DNA from: Phytophthora quininea
Taxonomy: Eukaryota > Oomycota > Peronosporomycetes > Peronosporales > Peronosporaceae
NCBI GenBank assembly: GCA_011947345.1
Contig: JAAVTG010000568.1
Coordinates: 682,001-746,000 of the forward strand
Direction of reading: 5' to 3'
Length of the DNA stretch: 64,000 nucleotides
The notes under the pieces were generated by a model. It was not told the origin of the DNA, searched no databases, and worked only from the letters and a program-made list of their open reading frames with translations. Below are positions 20,553 through 31,779 of this stretch, piece by piece; position 1 is the first letter of the stretch, and the number at the start of each line of letters is the position of its first letter. A program made the translations under genes and the position numbers.

Positions 20553-22441
20553 CTACGGGGCTTGTTGCTGGTAGACCAGACCTACTGCCTTGCAACTAAG
20601 ACTGGCTGAGCTCTGCTTCCAGGTCCTCGAAAAGACGGACGGATCCAAGATCACGGGGTTTGTTACCCGGGGCAAGACGTTCACCTTGCAAGCCTCATAG
20701 CGCCGCCACATTTCAAAGCCGCGAAGGGTATGATCCATCTCTTTTAGCAGAAGCTTGCGCATGGCAGCATCTTTGCTGCTATTGCTGTTCAGTCCGTTTG
20801 GTTCAATCGGCGGAGTGAGTCCATTCTCGCGCGTTTCGGGCGATCGCCCAGGTGTAAACACTTCCGAGTAAAATGCAACCAATTTGCGGTGCTGCAACCG
20901 ATACACAGTCAAGTGTACGACCGCCGCCATCTTGCAACCAAGCGCAGCGAGCTGCATGCTGCCGGCTTTCTGGAATGCGTGTATTGTGCTCTCGATGAGC
21001 GCCGACGTTTGGTTTAGCGTCGTGATACACATATCGCCAAACGAGTGGGCGTGCTGAGCGTCGTTCTGTTCTTGATATGCCACCTTCACCTCCTGGAGCT
21101 TCAGCGCATACTCAAAGAACTTGGCGCCCGAGCGCAAGTAGTATTTTCCTGCGTGAGCTGGCCTTCAGCGCCTCGCTCGCTCGATCCGCGACGGTTGCCT
21201 TCGTGCTTCAGTCTCCGAGCTTCATTCATCATTTTTGTAGATTCATCTCGCAATTTTTGTACATCACTTCCTGGTGTGAATGGGATTGTAAAAAGCCTCC
21301 AGGGATCGTGGGCGCAGCGGCGGCTTGGGACAGTTCCCCTTTCTTCACCTCTGCTGCCTCCTTTGCGTCTGCTGCAGCTGGTTCTACCTTCACGGTCTTC
21401 TCCTTTTCAGAGTGCGTTCCTGCTCCTCCTTGGCTGATTCTCCAACTAGCCGTTTTTGCATACTTCACACATTGCAGGCGCGCTGGGAGCAACAGGAGCT
21501 GGAGGTTGTGTCGGCGGTGTCGTAGCGGACCCATTTGATGATGAAGGGTTTTCCTTGCCAGGTTGGGTGTCCTTGGAATCAGGCTCTTTCGACTTGCTTT
21601 TGCTGCTTGCTGGGCTTGCTGGACTTGCTAGACTTGCTAGACTTATTAGACTTGCTTGAGTTGTTGCTTTTACTGGACTTGCTCTCAGCCAGCTTGTCAC
21701 TTTGCGGTTCATTGGCTGTGGGGTCCTCTGAGGGAGGTTCTTTCCATGTCACTCGCTCTACAGTTCCAGCTGCCAGCTGCCGTCGGAATTCTTCATGCTC
21801 TGGCGATTCGTCGTCTCTGAACGCGTCCACGGGGAATCGTTGTTACCGGTGTGCCGTACGCTAAGCAAGCAGTCGCGTACGTACGTGGACATTTTCTTGT
21901 AGTATTCTGAGTCGGGGCGATGCCGTTTCCGTGCGCGAACAGCTTTGATGGGGTACGACGGGCTGGTATTTCTATGGTCATGCGGTGTGGGCGAAGACTC
22001 GATCTGTACAGGAGTGGAGGAAGCTACAGGTTCCTCGTCGACATCCATGGCGGTGGCGGTGTCGTCCTCGTCCTCACTGTCTCCAACAGACAGTAAACTC
22101 TCATCGTCCGAATCGTCGGCGTCGGACCCAGCGCCAACCGCCGGTAATACCTTGCCGCGCGAAATTGCGGCCGGGAATCGCAGCTGCTTTCCCCGCCCGA
22201 CAGTGGCAGGCATGACCTCCACAGCCACTGGCTGTGCGGCGGCGTCTTCATCCATTTCGTCATCTTCTCGCTCGTCTTCCGACGACAACGGAGTGGACGA
22301 TCCGTCGTCCGAGGAGGCCGCTGAATCGACCGACTCGGAGCCTTTCCCGCCTCCGGTGCGGCCGTGTAGTGCCGCCTCCTTGCTGGAGATGGCGCGGCTC
22401 GGCGCGTTCTTCTTGGACGACACAAACTTCCGCTTGGCCAT
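20553..22441 (-). CDS. Acidic/Ser-Lys-rich nuclear protein with AF4/FMR2 C-terminal-like helical domain (tentative)
   Basis: From ATG 22441 (MAKRKFVSSKKNAP) there is a long acidic, Ser-rich N-terminus with DDSDDESLLS and EDEDDTA. A short conserved-looking helix (DSEYYKKMSTYVRDCLLSVR) and a lysine/serine low-complexity run (about 21600-21690) follow. The C-terminal segment (20553-21137) is helical: GAKFFEYALKLQEVKVAYQ, STIHAFQKAGSMQLAALGCK and LTVYRLQHRKLVAFYSEVF. Just upstream EARRLKH occurs. An EAxxLKH helix followed by TPR-like helices resembles the C-terminal homology domain of AF4/FMR2 super-elongation-complex scaffolds, but I rely on pattern only. At least four frame changes (about 21800, 21690, 21480 and 21180) occur. 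Confidence 0.5.
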
Positions 22442-22652
22442 CGCTTCCTACGCAAAGCAAAAAAGACAGCAAAGACGCAGCCAAACAAGCACAGACAGCA
22501 CCCGCGTCAACGCCACACACTTCATGGCCACAGTCAGCAGCGCAGCAACCAACAACTCACCTTGGGGCTAGCTCTTAGCTCACCTAGAGCCCTCCGTTCG
22601 TGGCTCGTCTATTTGTGGCGCTTGGCAGCGTCCGACGTGGCACCTCTGGCAG

Positions 22653-23043
22653 ATGGTTGAGCGCTCGGACGAGTCCTCAGCGGCGTCCTGGGTGGTTTAG
22701 GCGGCGTGTCGACCCCACAGCGACGTGTCACTACGCGGGGAGACGCCGGTGGCTGGCGAGACAGCGCCAGAGAGGCCTCGTGGGGCCCTTGCGCCGAGTC
22801 CGCCGCAACCAGAGTCGCCCGCGTCCGGCGCGATCGGCGGAGCGAGGAGCGAGGAGTTCAGCAGCAGCAGCAGGCGATGGAAGCCGCCCGCGGAGCCTGC
22901 CTACGATGGGGAGGGAGCTCGGTAAACTGCCCAGCGACAAGGAGAGTGATAAAACGCCGAAAAGCCCCCTAAAAACCTTGGCGGAGGCGGTCGCGCGAGC
23001 AGAAGACTATTGTGCCCGACATCAAACGGGTGTGTTAGCATAA
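22653..23043 (+). CDS. Possible small basic/Pro-rich protein, unknown
   Basis: A coding-like stretch begins at ATG 22653 (MVERSDESSAASW). It continues over frame changes through a Pro/Glu/Arg-rich region to KLPSDKESDKTPKSPLKTL and AEAVARAEDYCARHQTGVLA, ending in TAA 23041-23043. It is the only coding-like content in the 715-bp gap between two genes. Codon use looks coding but no family is recognised, and two frame shifts would be needed. Confidence 0.25.
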
Positions 23044-23157
23044 CACTATCGTGACCGATCTCAGACGGGCGTGTTAGATCGACCCTGCTGCGCCCGAATC
23101 AAGAATTTTTTCTTGTGGGCGTACCGCAAACGGTCACAGCCCATTTCGTTGTCAACG

Positions 23158-24601
23158 ATGGACATCGTGACCACGTCCAACTTCCACGCGACGCTGCTGC
23201 CAGGCCTCGTGAGCGTCGTGTTCGTGCCGGCCGAACACATTCGCCACGGCAGCTGGCCGCTGCTCAAGTGCGTCCTTTGTCTTTTGGTACTGCTGGATTG
23301 ACCTGGTCTTGACCGTGTCTTTGAAATGCTGCCTGCCTCCAGTCTGCTGCTCTACAGTGGCTGCTGCTTCGACGAGAACGAAGGCGGCTGCGTACGCTCC
23401 GATGCCCACGCGTGTCGTTCCATGCAGACCGAGATCTTCTCCATTGTGTCGGACCGAGAGGGCGCCACGCTCTTCATGGACCCCAGCGGCGTCGAGATGT
23501 TCAAGCGAGCGGTGCGGTCGCTGCCTCTGCTCGTTGGGTAGGAAAACATAGAGGCTCACGGTGGCGATGATTTTGGTACTGTTGCCATAGGGCATGGCGG
23601 ACTTGATCACAGTGGCGCCGCAGTCGTGGCGAGCAATTCAGGCAAGCCACGAGTGGGTTTGGCGTTGATCAAAAAGCTGTTTTCTTCTTACCACATTTGC
23701 TGTGCAGATCCACCTGGGTCCGATGGTGGCCGAGTTCCCGGGCGTCGTGAGCTTCCTGTCCAAGCTACTAGCAGACGACTACATCAGTATCCTCAACATG
23801 AGCACATACGACACGGACGTCATTTTCGTCCAGGAGATGCATATGGAGGCTGCCATTTCCTGTCTGCAGTCGAAGCTATCGCGTGGGCTGCACGGACTCA
23901 AGGAGGTGCGCGGTGTTCTTGTTCGTACAGACTGCGTTCGTCGATAAAATTTCATCGATAATGTCGTGGCAGGCGAAGGATGCAGAGAGTGCCCGCGAGC
24001 CAACATCACCAACCGATGCCGAAGGAAAAACAGAAGTGAGCGCAGAGCCAAGTCCCAATGTCGGTGATGGACAGTATCTCACAGGTACGCGGCTTACTTG
24101 GTAGTGTCCGTTTCCGTCGTGTTGACGCAGTCGATGTATTGCGCTTTCCCCACAGTGTATCCCGAGTCGCTCGTACTAGTCAGGCTACAGAAGGATGCGC
24201 TTCGCGCGAGCGCATATGGGCTGACGCAGCTCGTGTTGCTCTCAACTGGTGCTGCAGCTACAGACGAATCGCTAGTGGAGACTGGAGAAATGTCGTTCTG
24301 GTGTTGCTGCGAGACGGCTGAAGAAGTGAGCCTGATCATGGACGAGCGGTGCTTGGCGTCGTTTGAAGAGGAGACGGTGATTGTGTCGCCTGATCGCTGG
24401 CGCGCTATTAAGCTTAGCGGACGCACTTATGGCTTCGATGAGACCGGTGTTGTGGCAGCAATGTCTGCCTGTAGCACTGACACGCAGGTGCTTAACGTGA
24501 GCTGTTTCGGCTCCAACGTCGCGTTCGTGCTGGATGACATGCTGGATGATGCTGTCGAGACGCTGTGCTCGTCACTAGACATTTCCCGAGTGGAAAGATA
24601 A
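23158..24601 (+). CDS. CASTOR/GATS-family ACT-domain protein (arginine-sensor homologue)
   Basis: CASTOR proteins are paired ACT-domain sensors that bind arginine and regulate GATOR2/TORC1 in animals. Exons from ATG 23158 (MDIVTTSNFHATLLPG) give EIFSIVSDREGATLFMD, then GMADLITVAPQSWRAIQ, then DDYISILNMSTYDTDVIFVQ. This parallels the CASTOR pattern of a second ACT half (xxISVxxLSTYxTDxIxV). After an acidic linker, VYPESLVLVRLQKDAL, CETAEEVSLIMDE and ETVIVSPDRWRAIKLSG follow. RTYGFDETGVVAAMSACSTD then matches the family signature GFDECGIVAQIS, and FGSNVAFVLDDMLDDAVETL closes the fold. Introns lie at about 23267-23341, 23542-23590, 23642-23707 (GC-AG), 23905-23972 and 24086-24156. The overall length, about 330 residues, is as in animals. 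Arginine binding is not established. Confidence 0.75.
23642..23707 (+). other. GC-AG intron in the CASTOR-like gene
   Basis: This is a 66-nt intron with donor CAG/GCAAGC and acceptor TGTGCAG. Removing it joins SWRAIQ to IHLGPMVAEFPG in frame, which the CASTOR alignment requires. No GT donor serves at this exon end. Confidence 0.55.
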
Positions 24602-24842
24602 GGCGACGATAAGCTGTCAACGTGCAAGCGCGTATACAAAAGGACTTCGTGCAGTAGGCTAAGAGGGTCGCGATGAACGGGATGCAACTTCGGGCTCGAG
24701 TTTTTGTTAGGACCTCGCCCAGCTTTACGTAAGCGAACAACCAAGGGAAAATATCACATTTCGTTCAACGAGTACGTCAGATTCAACAGCCACCACTTCA
24801 TCCTCGGCAAGATGATGTTACCACCTCTTGAAGCAAAACAGA

Positions 24843-27046
24843 TTACAGCTCCACGCCATCTTGCTTCCGCTTTTCTGCGAGCAGCATTGTCCGTCTCTCC
24901 TTCAATGCGCCAAGTTCGCTTCTGATGTCGTTCCTTCGGGCATTGATCTTCCGAAGTTCGTCGCCCTCTGGTTTCTTCGCCAAGCTCTTCGACACGGCAG
25001 CTTGCTCCTCCTTTAGTGTTTTAATCTTCGCATCCACCTCGCTTAATGCCGTCTCCATCTGGTGCACATATTTCGTTAATATCACAACTACGATACCCTG
25101 AAAATGACGGGTTGTTTTACCTTCTTCTTGGACTTGAACTTTAAGTCAGCCTTCTTCTCCACCACTTGGTTAAATAGCGCCTTGCTCTCCTCCTCGACAA
25201 CGAGACGGTGCTGGCGTACCGCCTCCAGTTTCGCGTGCAGCTGTCGAACCTTCTCCATCTCCATTTTCAGATCCTTGGCAACAGGATCCTGCAAATCCAC
25301 GTTAGCTTGGGCCTTGTGCTGCTCCAGTCGCTTCTTAGCATCCTCCACGGCCGCCGCGAGCTGCTTATTATCGCGCTTGTAACGCATCCGCGCAGTCGCA
25401 AGTGCTTTAGCCTTTTCCTCCAACGCTTGGTTCTGAGCCGCTGTTTCTGCGTTAAGTGCCCGCTGCTCTTCATTTGCCAGCATATCCTTTTCCGTTGCCT
25501 CCTTGCGCAGTGCCTCCACCGCGACGCGGTGCTCCGATACGCTTCCCTGAAGCGTTTCGTTTTCCTGCTGGATCTTCTTGTACTGTGCCACAAGCGCATC
25601 GAATTTTTCTGCTGCAGTGCAAGCTCTCGGGTTTGCTTGTCATGCTGTGCGCGGAGGTCCTTCTCCAGTGACTTGGAGCGAAGGGTGGCCTCTTTGATCT
25701 GTTCTTCTAAATTGGCGGTCTTTTCGCGCATCAGCTCCTCTGTGGGCGCATTCGTCACATCGTGCGCATTCACGAGCCACATGACATCCGTCAGACTGAT
25801 ACTCTGGTAATCCTTCGTGTTGTCTTTCGTGCCACGGTGCGTAAAATTCACGTTGACGCGGAAACCTGTCTGTTTCTTCTGTGCTGTGCGTTGGAACGGA
25901 TCGTCGTTATCATCCAGCAGATACGATGTGTCGCTGCCCTGACCATTCGACGTGTCCGCCCAGTTGTTGGAAGTGGCGGAGGAGGCGAGCGACTTGGTCC
26001 CATCTGCCGACTCGGTGGGGGACTGCGGGGTATTCTCGTCCGTGGGCTGGCGGTATCGGATCCATCGACGACGTCGCACTGCATCCGTGGGGTGGCGTGA
26101 GGCGTGACTCAGGTCATCACCCAGCAGACGCACAATCTCCACGAAATCCGCAGCGTACGTCCAACCTACAAAAATATTCAAGTACAAGGTCAGTAAGTCC
26201 ATCGTTTGACTCCACGACGATGGTCTTTTTACCATCTCGGTCCACTGCAGTGTAGTTCTGGTCAATTTCCCAGTCCGTCACCCACTCGTGTCCTGCCGGC
26301 AAGTCTCCGTCCGGTTTGGTGTCCTGCCCTGCACCTGGCGCCGCATGACGGTCGCTAAAACACTTGGGGTCCATGGGCTGTAATTTCCCCTCCAGCCTCT
26401 CGTTTTCAAAGATTTCGACCACCACTTGGCCGTCTCGGTCGATCTCCTGGGAGCCTCTGGACGGCGTTCCAGCCTTGCCTCCAGGAGCTGCTGCAGTATT
26501 TTGTAACGTCGTCTGTAGTCTGGTATTGGCCTGATTGACCAGCGCCACCATGCGCGAGACGCCGAAGAAGCCTCCGCCCGCCGCTTTGGCGTTGCCCGCG
26601 TCCATACCTAAACGTTCCACAACGTCACAACGTTAGTGGCCATTGCTCTGGGGCCTCCGGGTGGGGAAGCTGCCGATCCGCGAGCCCTACGCTTGGTATC
26701 GGCCTCCGTGGGCCACTCCCACTGGGTCTGGCCCGACGCAATGTGCAGGTAGTAGTCTCTCCCGGAATTGCGGCTGCTCACCAGTCGCCAGCCCGGGGCA
26801 GCTCAGAGGAAGAAGCGTTAGTACCTGCGGCTCCTGCGTTGCTGCTGTTCGTGTTGGTGGCGGCCGCGTGGTTGGCGGCGGCAGTGGCGGCAGCGCTCTC
26901 GACGGTGCTGTTGCCCGGCAGGATGCTGCCGCCGCCGCTGATGCTGCTCATGGCCGAGGCCGCGGCGCCGAAGATGCTGGAGCTGGTGGTGCCGCCGCCA
27001 TTGCTGCTGTTGCCCCCGAGCCACCGAGGCGCAGGCGCGAGATCAT
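24843..27046 (-). CDS. WW domain + peroxin/dysferlin domain + coiled-coil protein
   Basis: ATG 27046 opens a Gly/Ser/Ala-rich region. A WW domain follows near 26690-26790: GWRLVSSRNSGRDYYLHIAS and QTQWEWPTEAD, with both signature aromatics and WxWP. Then come a linker (GMDAGNAKAAGGGFFGVSRM) and a DysFN-like block: VVVEIFENERLEG, PMDPKCFSDR, EWVTDWEIDQNYTAVDRDG. The DysFC-like block is GWTYAADF and VRRRRWIRY. After a Ser/Thr linker and QSISLTDVMWLVNAHD, there is a long coiled coil (24843-25700: ELMREKTANLEEQIKEA, KKIQQENETLQGSVSEHR, AKDLKMEMEKVRQLHAKLEA). One intron (GTAAAAC..GCACCAG, about 25059-25120) is clear. Frame breaks occur at about 27018, 26775, 26615, 26165 and 25600. Dysferlin-type domains act in membrane remodelling or autophagy proteins; the role here is inferred only. 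Confidence 0.8.
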
Positions 27047-27205
27047 GGCCGAGCGAGCGGAGGGGAAGTGCAGCGAGAAGCCGAAATGAGAACACACAAA
27101 AAGGGCGTACCTTTTTGGGAACTGTGGCGTCGGCAGTTTGTTGCGCTCATGAACTTGCTGTTGTCAACATCCACTGCTGCTAGTACTAGTATTCACTTTA
27201 GATAT

Positions 27206-28542
27206 TCACTTTGTACGTGACGTACTGCTGTTTAGAGGAGCCTCGAGTTTGGCGTTAGCTCGTGCACTCTCGAGGTCATCGGACTCGCCGGGCAGCATCG
27301 CGTACTGTGTCTTGCTGAGCTGCAGTCCTTGCACGGACCGCGGCGCCTTCAAAGAGCTGCCGTGGCTGCTGCTGCTGCTGCTGAGACGGTCGACTCCGTG
27401 TCGGTGTCATCGTCGTTGCCGTCACTTAGCTGCTGTTTGGACGTCATTAGCCGCTTGGACTTGTTCCGCTCGGTGATGCTGCTTCTCTTGGACGCCTCGC
27501 CGTCGTTGTCGCTGTGGCACGTACCGGACGATCGCCGGGTTTTGAGTGCGCCTGATGTAGCCGGCGTGGGGCTGTGAGCGAGCGGGTGGTGGTAGATGTA
27601 CATGGAGATGATCAGCACCGTCAGACCGCAGCCGAACTCCAGCGACGGGGAGAAGGAGAAGAAGATCATCGAGAAGAGCATCGTCAGCATCATCGCCATC
27701 GAGTGCGAGTAAACGCAGGCAATGTTGTCCAGGTACTTCAGGATAAAGCCCATGCCGATGCCGCCGATACTGTTCACGGCGATCACCGCCAGCGTCCAGT
27801 TGTTGTAGCCGTGGAAGAACCCCTCCTCAGCGATCTCGTCGCTCTCGACAATCAGCACGCCGGCAGCGTTGAAGATGATGCCAAACACGTACATCTGCAT
27901 GTTCTGCCAGAAAAAGTGGCAGCTTGACTTCCGTTTGAACGCCCACTCGGTGAATACACTGGCACACGAGGACAACACCACCCCCACCAGCACCAGCAGT
28001 AGCCCCATGGCCAAGTCCTTGGCACTCCTCTCTGCTGCCGCTTGCTCCTCCGTCTCTACGCCGCTGCTGCTGCCGTCGGACATGGCGCTCTCCATTTGCC
28101 TCAAGTGGTTGGACTGACTGGTGAGAACTCCCACCAATAGCAATACTATGGCGATCTTCTGCAGCTCTGAAAGCGGGTGCTTGAGCACGAAGCGGAAGAG
28201 CACGGCGGTGACGACGATCTTGAGGTTCCAGAGCACGGAGAGCGTGGCGGCGTCCATGAAGCGCAGGATGACGTAGTTCAGGTTGTTGTCGATGGCGTAG
28301 AGGAAAGACGGCACGGCGTAGTAGAAGGCCTCGAGCGGCACGAAGCGCGCGGGCGGCCTGGTGTCGGTGGCCACGACGGTCGTCGTCATGACCGCCAGCT
28401 TGAGCACCTCGATGAGCAGCGTCACGGTCGTGCTGCTGTACGGGATCTGGCCGTCACGCTTGGACGCGCTGATGCAGAGGTTGCCTGAGCACATGAGCAG
28501 CGCCACCAGCAGCATGCCCGACAGCATGCGCACGAGCTCCAT
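27206..28542 (-). CDS. Second nucleotide-sugar transporter (SLC35 family)
   Basis: ATG 28542 (MELVRMLSGMLLVALL) begins a multi-span protein with the family signatures STTVTLLIEVLKLAVM, AVPSFLYAIDNNLNYVILRF, SVLWNLKIVVTAVLFRFVL, LSSCASVFTEWAFKRK, FFWQNMQMYVFGIIFN, GGIGMGFILKYLDNIACVYS and AMMLTMLFSMIFFSFS. An acidic Ser-rich insert (ESAMSDGSSSGVETEE) separates the two halves. The hydrophilic tail changes frame within the CAG repeat near 27378. The other frame continues SSSSSHGSSLKAPRSV through a tyrosine motif (QYAMLPGESDD) to TGA 27206-27208. It is more divergent from the first transporter than a recent tandem copy would be. It shares a 112-bp divergent promoter with EXO70. Confidence 0.88.
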
Positions 28543-28654
28543 GGTCGACGACGGCAGGGAGACAGCAAGAGTGCTGTGCAACGTTGCGACTTTACCTGCT
28601 AAATAGGCTGTATAGTGGTGCGATAACTGCTAAACATCACTTCAAGATCGTCTG

Positions 28655-30717
28655 ATGGAGCTGTACGGCGCCGGCGTGGCGCGCATCCGCGAGGCGGTGC
28701 TGGAGAACCAGTTGCAGATGCGGCAGGTGGAGCAGTCGCTGCTGGGCTTCCAGTCGGGGCTGCTGGGCGTGGAGCGCGAGATGCTGCCGGTCTACAAGCT
28801 CACGGAGCAGCTGCGAGGCACGCAGAAAAACATTGACCGCAGTGTGCAGGAGCTGCGCCAGATCAACGAGAACTTTATAGCGGCGAGCAAGGTGAGTGGG
28901 GATGGCGGATAGTCTTCCTATTGGAAACCGATGCTGATGTTCCTTTGTGTAGCTTGCTCCCGTGCTGCTGAGCGGCTCCAAGTTCGACCAAGACGAGTAC
29001 GTCAGGGCGCTGCGGAAGCTGCTGGTGGCTATTGCCTTCCTGGAAGCTCATCGATCGTATGAAGGGTCCGTGAAAGCTCTAGATCAAGCCAAGGAGCTGC
29101 TAGTGCAAGTGCGAAGGAAGTGCATGGCGGACTTTGTCAGCGTTGTCAGCGTCTTGTCCAGAGGAGAGCGAGGCAGTGATGGGGCTCTGGTGTGGGCAGA
29201 GCCCAGCAAGCACGATGTATCCAGAGCAGCCCAGCTTCTAGACTGCTTGTTGATCTCCAACGTGGATCAGGTGGAGCTGCTGCGAGAGTATGGCAAACAG
29301 CGCTTTGACGTGATCAGGATGGTGGTAGGAGAGGATCCGTCTGATAGCTCCGTGGGCTTCGATTTGAGCAACCCTGTGACAGCGCTCACCAGGAGTCTGG
29401 AAGATATTGAAGCCACGATTGAAGCCGAAAAATGCCTTGCCAGTTTGATCTTCTCCAACAACGAGGAACTAGCAGATGCCGCTTTCCGCTACTCCGCTTT
29501 CCAGGTCCTGGATTCATGGAAAAAGGACATTGACAGCTCCTTGCGCTCGCCAAAGCAGATTGACGCCGTCAAACTTTTGCTCGTTCATGATTTAGTGCTG
29601 GGGCGAGCGGATACGCTAGAGACAGCGGTACTTCCACCGCTGCTTCTACGCGATCGCGAGGGCAATGGCCTGGAAGATCCCTGGGCACTTTCGAAGGCTG
29701 TCAAAGATTATTAGGCGATCTGGCTGGGACCACCAAGCAAAGGCTATTTGCCTTTCAGCCAGGCCTAGCTGATGGACCCGCTGATCGATCAATTACAAGA
29801 GACGGCAACGTGCACCCCATTTCTAGCCATGTAAGGTTTTTTGTTCTTTTCATTCAATGTCGTTTCGCTAATATCTGAGTGTGTCCTATTAGATGCTCAA
29901 CTTCCTTCGCAAGGTGTGCGAGCAAGCAAAGCCATTAAAGATTTTACTTGCACAAGACTCAGCCGTAAATGCTGAATCATTTATTGATACCATGGTCACC
30001 CAGCTTATCGACGCTCTGACGGCAAAGGCTGATCAGCTAAAAGGGCGAGGAAACCTCCGGAGCCTTTTCCTGGTTAACAACTTTGGGTATGTTATCAATT
30101 CGCTGCCACACTGCACTCAGTCCGAGGATGCAGATTTGGAAGCTCAGATCTACAACACCATCAAGCCGCGTGTGGAGGCCATGAAAAAGATGCGCTCGCA
30201 CAATTCATCCGGTCAAGCTACACTTCCTTCACGGAGTACCTCGTAGACCCTTCAGAAACCTTGCAGTACGCAAAAGGCAGCAGTGTGCTAACTCTCGAAA
30301 GCGGTAGGCTCATCAAGGAGAAGTTTTCGGTAAGTGTTTGATGATATTGTCTAGCGATATCATCCAGCGTAACTCGTTTGCCACACCCACAGAGATTTAA
30401 CGACCAGCTGGAAGAACTGCTCAAGATGCAAAAGGCTTACGTCGTCGCAGAAGTCCCCATTCGTCAGCACTTGATTCGGACGGCTGTCGACACCATTATT
30501 CCAGCGTACAAATCGTTCTACGACAAGTATGGCGATGAGACTAAAGGGTTTTGCTCATGGGCTCATTATCTGATTTCGAATCGTGTTGTAGATACTCGGT
30601 CATCCAATTCTCCAAAAACACGCTTCTCGATACCTGAAGTACACACCTCAAGCCGCCCAGTCGCTGCTGAAAGAGTTGTTCTCCGGCGAAGGCTTTTCGG
30701 AGAGAAAGACCGAGTGA
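28655..30717 (+). CDS. EXO70: Exocyst complex subunit EXO70
   Basis: EXO70 binds phosphoinositides and tethers secretory vesicles at the plasma membrane. Exon 1 (MELYGAGVARIREAVLENQL) is a coiled coil. Then come NENFIAASK/LAPVLLSGSKFD, YVRALRKLLVAIAFLEAHRS, the long helical rods of the middle, HMLNFLRKVCEQAKPLKILL (VxxFLxxV-type block), RSLFLVNNFGYVINSL (the F(L/M)xNNxxYI signature), RFNDQLEELLKMQKAYVVAE and SFYDKYGDE. The end is KELFSGEGFSERKTE at TGA 30715-30717. The C-terminal domain is complete. Frame breaks at about 29712 (TT), 30202 (AA) and 30630, plus introns at about 28892-28952, 29831-29892, 30330-30393 and a 44-nt one near 30548, account for the split reading frames. Confidence 0.88.
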
Positions 30718-30784
30718 GCTCACGTTAACCATTATCACCGAGTGAGCAGCCGATGAATTGAGTTCGTTGAGGCTTCCGTGACGA

Positions 30785-31688
30785 TTAGATATTCATCATC
30801 CGCACTTTAAAATCAAAGCGAAAACAAGTGAGCAAGGACGCACTACAAACAAACAAAAGAGATGGCGCTGACCTTAAACAAACTCCCGTGATTTCTGTTC
30901 CTGGTATTTCCTTTGTCTGCTGCAAAGTACCATCACTGCCGATGACAGAGACTTTCCCTGTACCGGTGGCCCCACCTAAGCAAAGCACATGAGTACTTGA
31001 GAACGCAACCAGTTGCTTAGGTGGCGAGGACATACCGGAAAAGTCGTAGTGGCCCACGTACAGCGTTCCATTGGCGTCGCAAGCGATCCCCGACGGGCCC
31101 ATTCCGCCCGAGAATTGGTAGAACACGCTAGCATGGTAGACATTACTCGGACGTTGACTGAGACGAAGGACTCGGTTCCGCATCGTTTCTGCGATGTAGA
31201 GCGCGCCTGTGGTTGGAGCCACCGCAACGCCCCACGGGTGTGCAAGGCACTCCATCATCAAGGGACGCAGCACTTGGCCACCGCTAGGACTCGACGCGAT
31301 GCAGAAGACGCTGCCCCGGGGCTTCTCGAGGGTCGTCTCGCCCAAAGGGCCGCTGTCGGTAAAGTAGACCGTGTCGTCGTCTGCGAACGTGATGCCGTTG
31401 GGACCTCGGAAAGACCTGTCTTCGTAAGCCTTGACCATCACTCCTGGTTGCATGGACTCATCTACTCGAAGGATAGCCGCATGGGCGCAGTCTGCGAGGT
31501 GGAGTCGTCCCTGGCGGTCGAACTGCGCTCCGAAGGGCTCCTCCCGAGTAAACGATCGGCGTGTGGGAGTCTGGCGCTTGGTACTCGAAGACCTCTCCGG
31601 TGCCAGCCGAGACGTAGTAGATGGAGCCGCTGTGCCTGTCCACGAACGGGCTGCAGACCTTGGCGCCGCGGCACTGGATGGCGTCCAT
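30785..31688 (-). CDS. SMP-30/gluconolactonase/strictosidine-synthase-like beta-propeller
   Basis: The start is taken at ATG 31688 (MDAIQCRGAKVCSPFVDRHS). Propeller-strand motifs repeat: GSIYYVSAGTGEVFEY, FGAQFDRQGRLHLADCAHAA, GPNGITFADDDTVYFTDSGP, HPWGVAVAPTTGALYIAETM and GPSGIACDANGTLYVGHYDF. The GPNGI..VYFTD and LYIAET motifs are those of the SMP-30/strictosidine synthase-like group, which hydrolyse lactones or esters in a metal-dependent way. The substrate cannot be inferred. A one-base shortfall in a GG pair near 31551 breaks the frame. An upstream in-frame-like ATG at 31765 would leave only 14 bp to the divergent methyltransferase gene. Confidence 0.8.
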
Positions 31689-31779
31689 TTTGACAAGTGA
31701 TCGCGACCTTTGAGGATCCAAAGTGGAGCAGTCTTTTCAAAGATGGCTACAGTAGTATTCGACATCGCGACTGGACACG

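Noticed and set aside
21590..21700. Tandem nucleotide repeat as a microsatellite locus
   Set aside because: The GACTTGCT-like repeats encode a Ser/Lys low-complexity run in frame with the surrounding nuclear protein; no separate feature is needed.
31689..31765. ATG 31765 as start of the SMP-30-like gene
   Set aside because: It leads out of frame with the conserved MDAIQCRG start unless a base is added, and would nearly abut the divergent METTL start.
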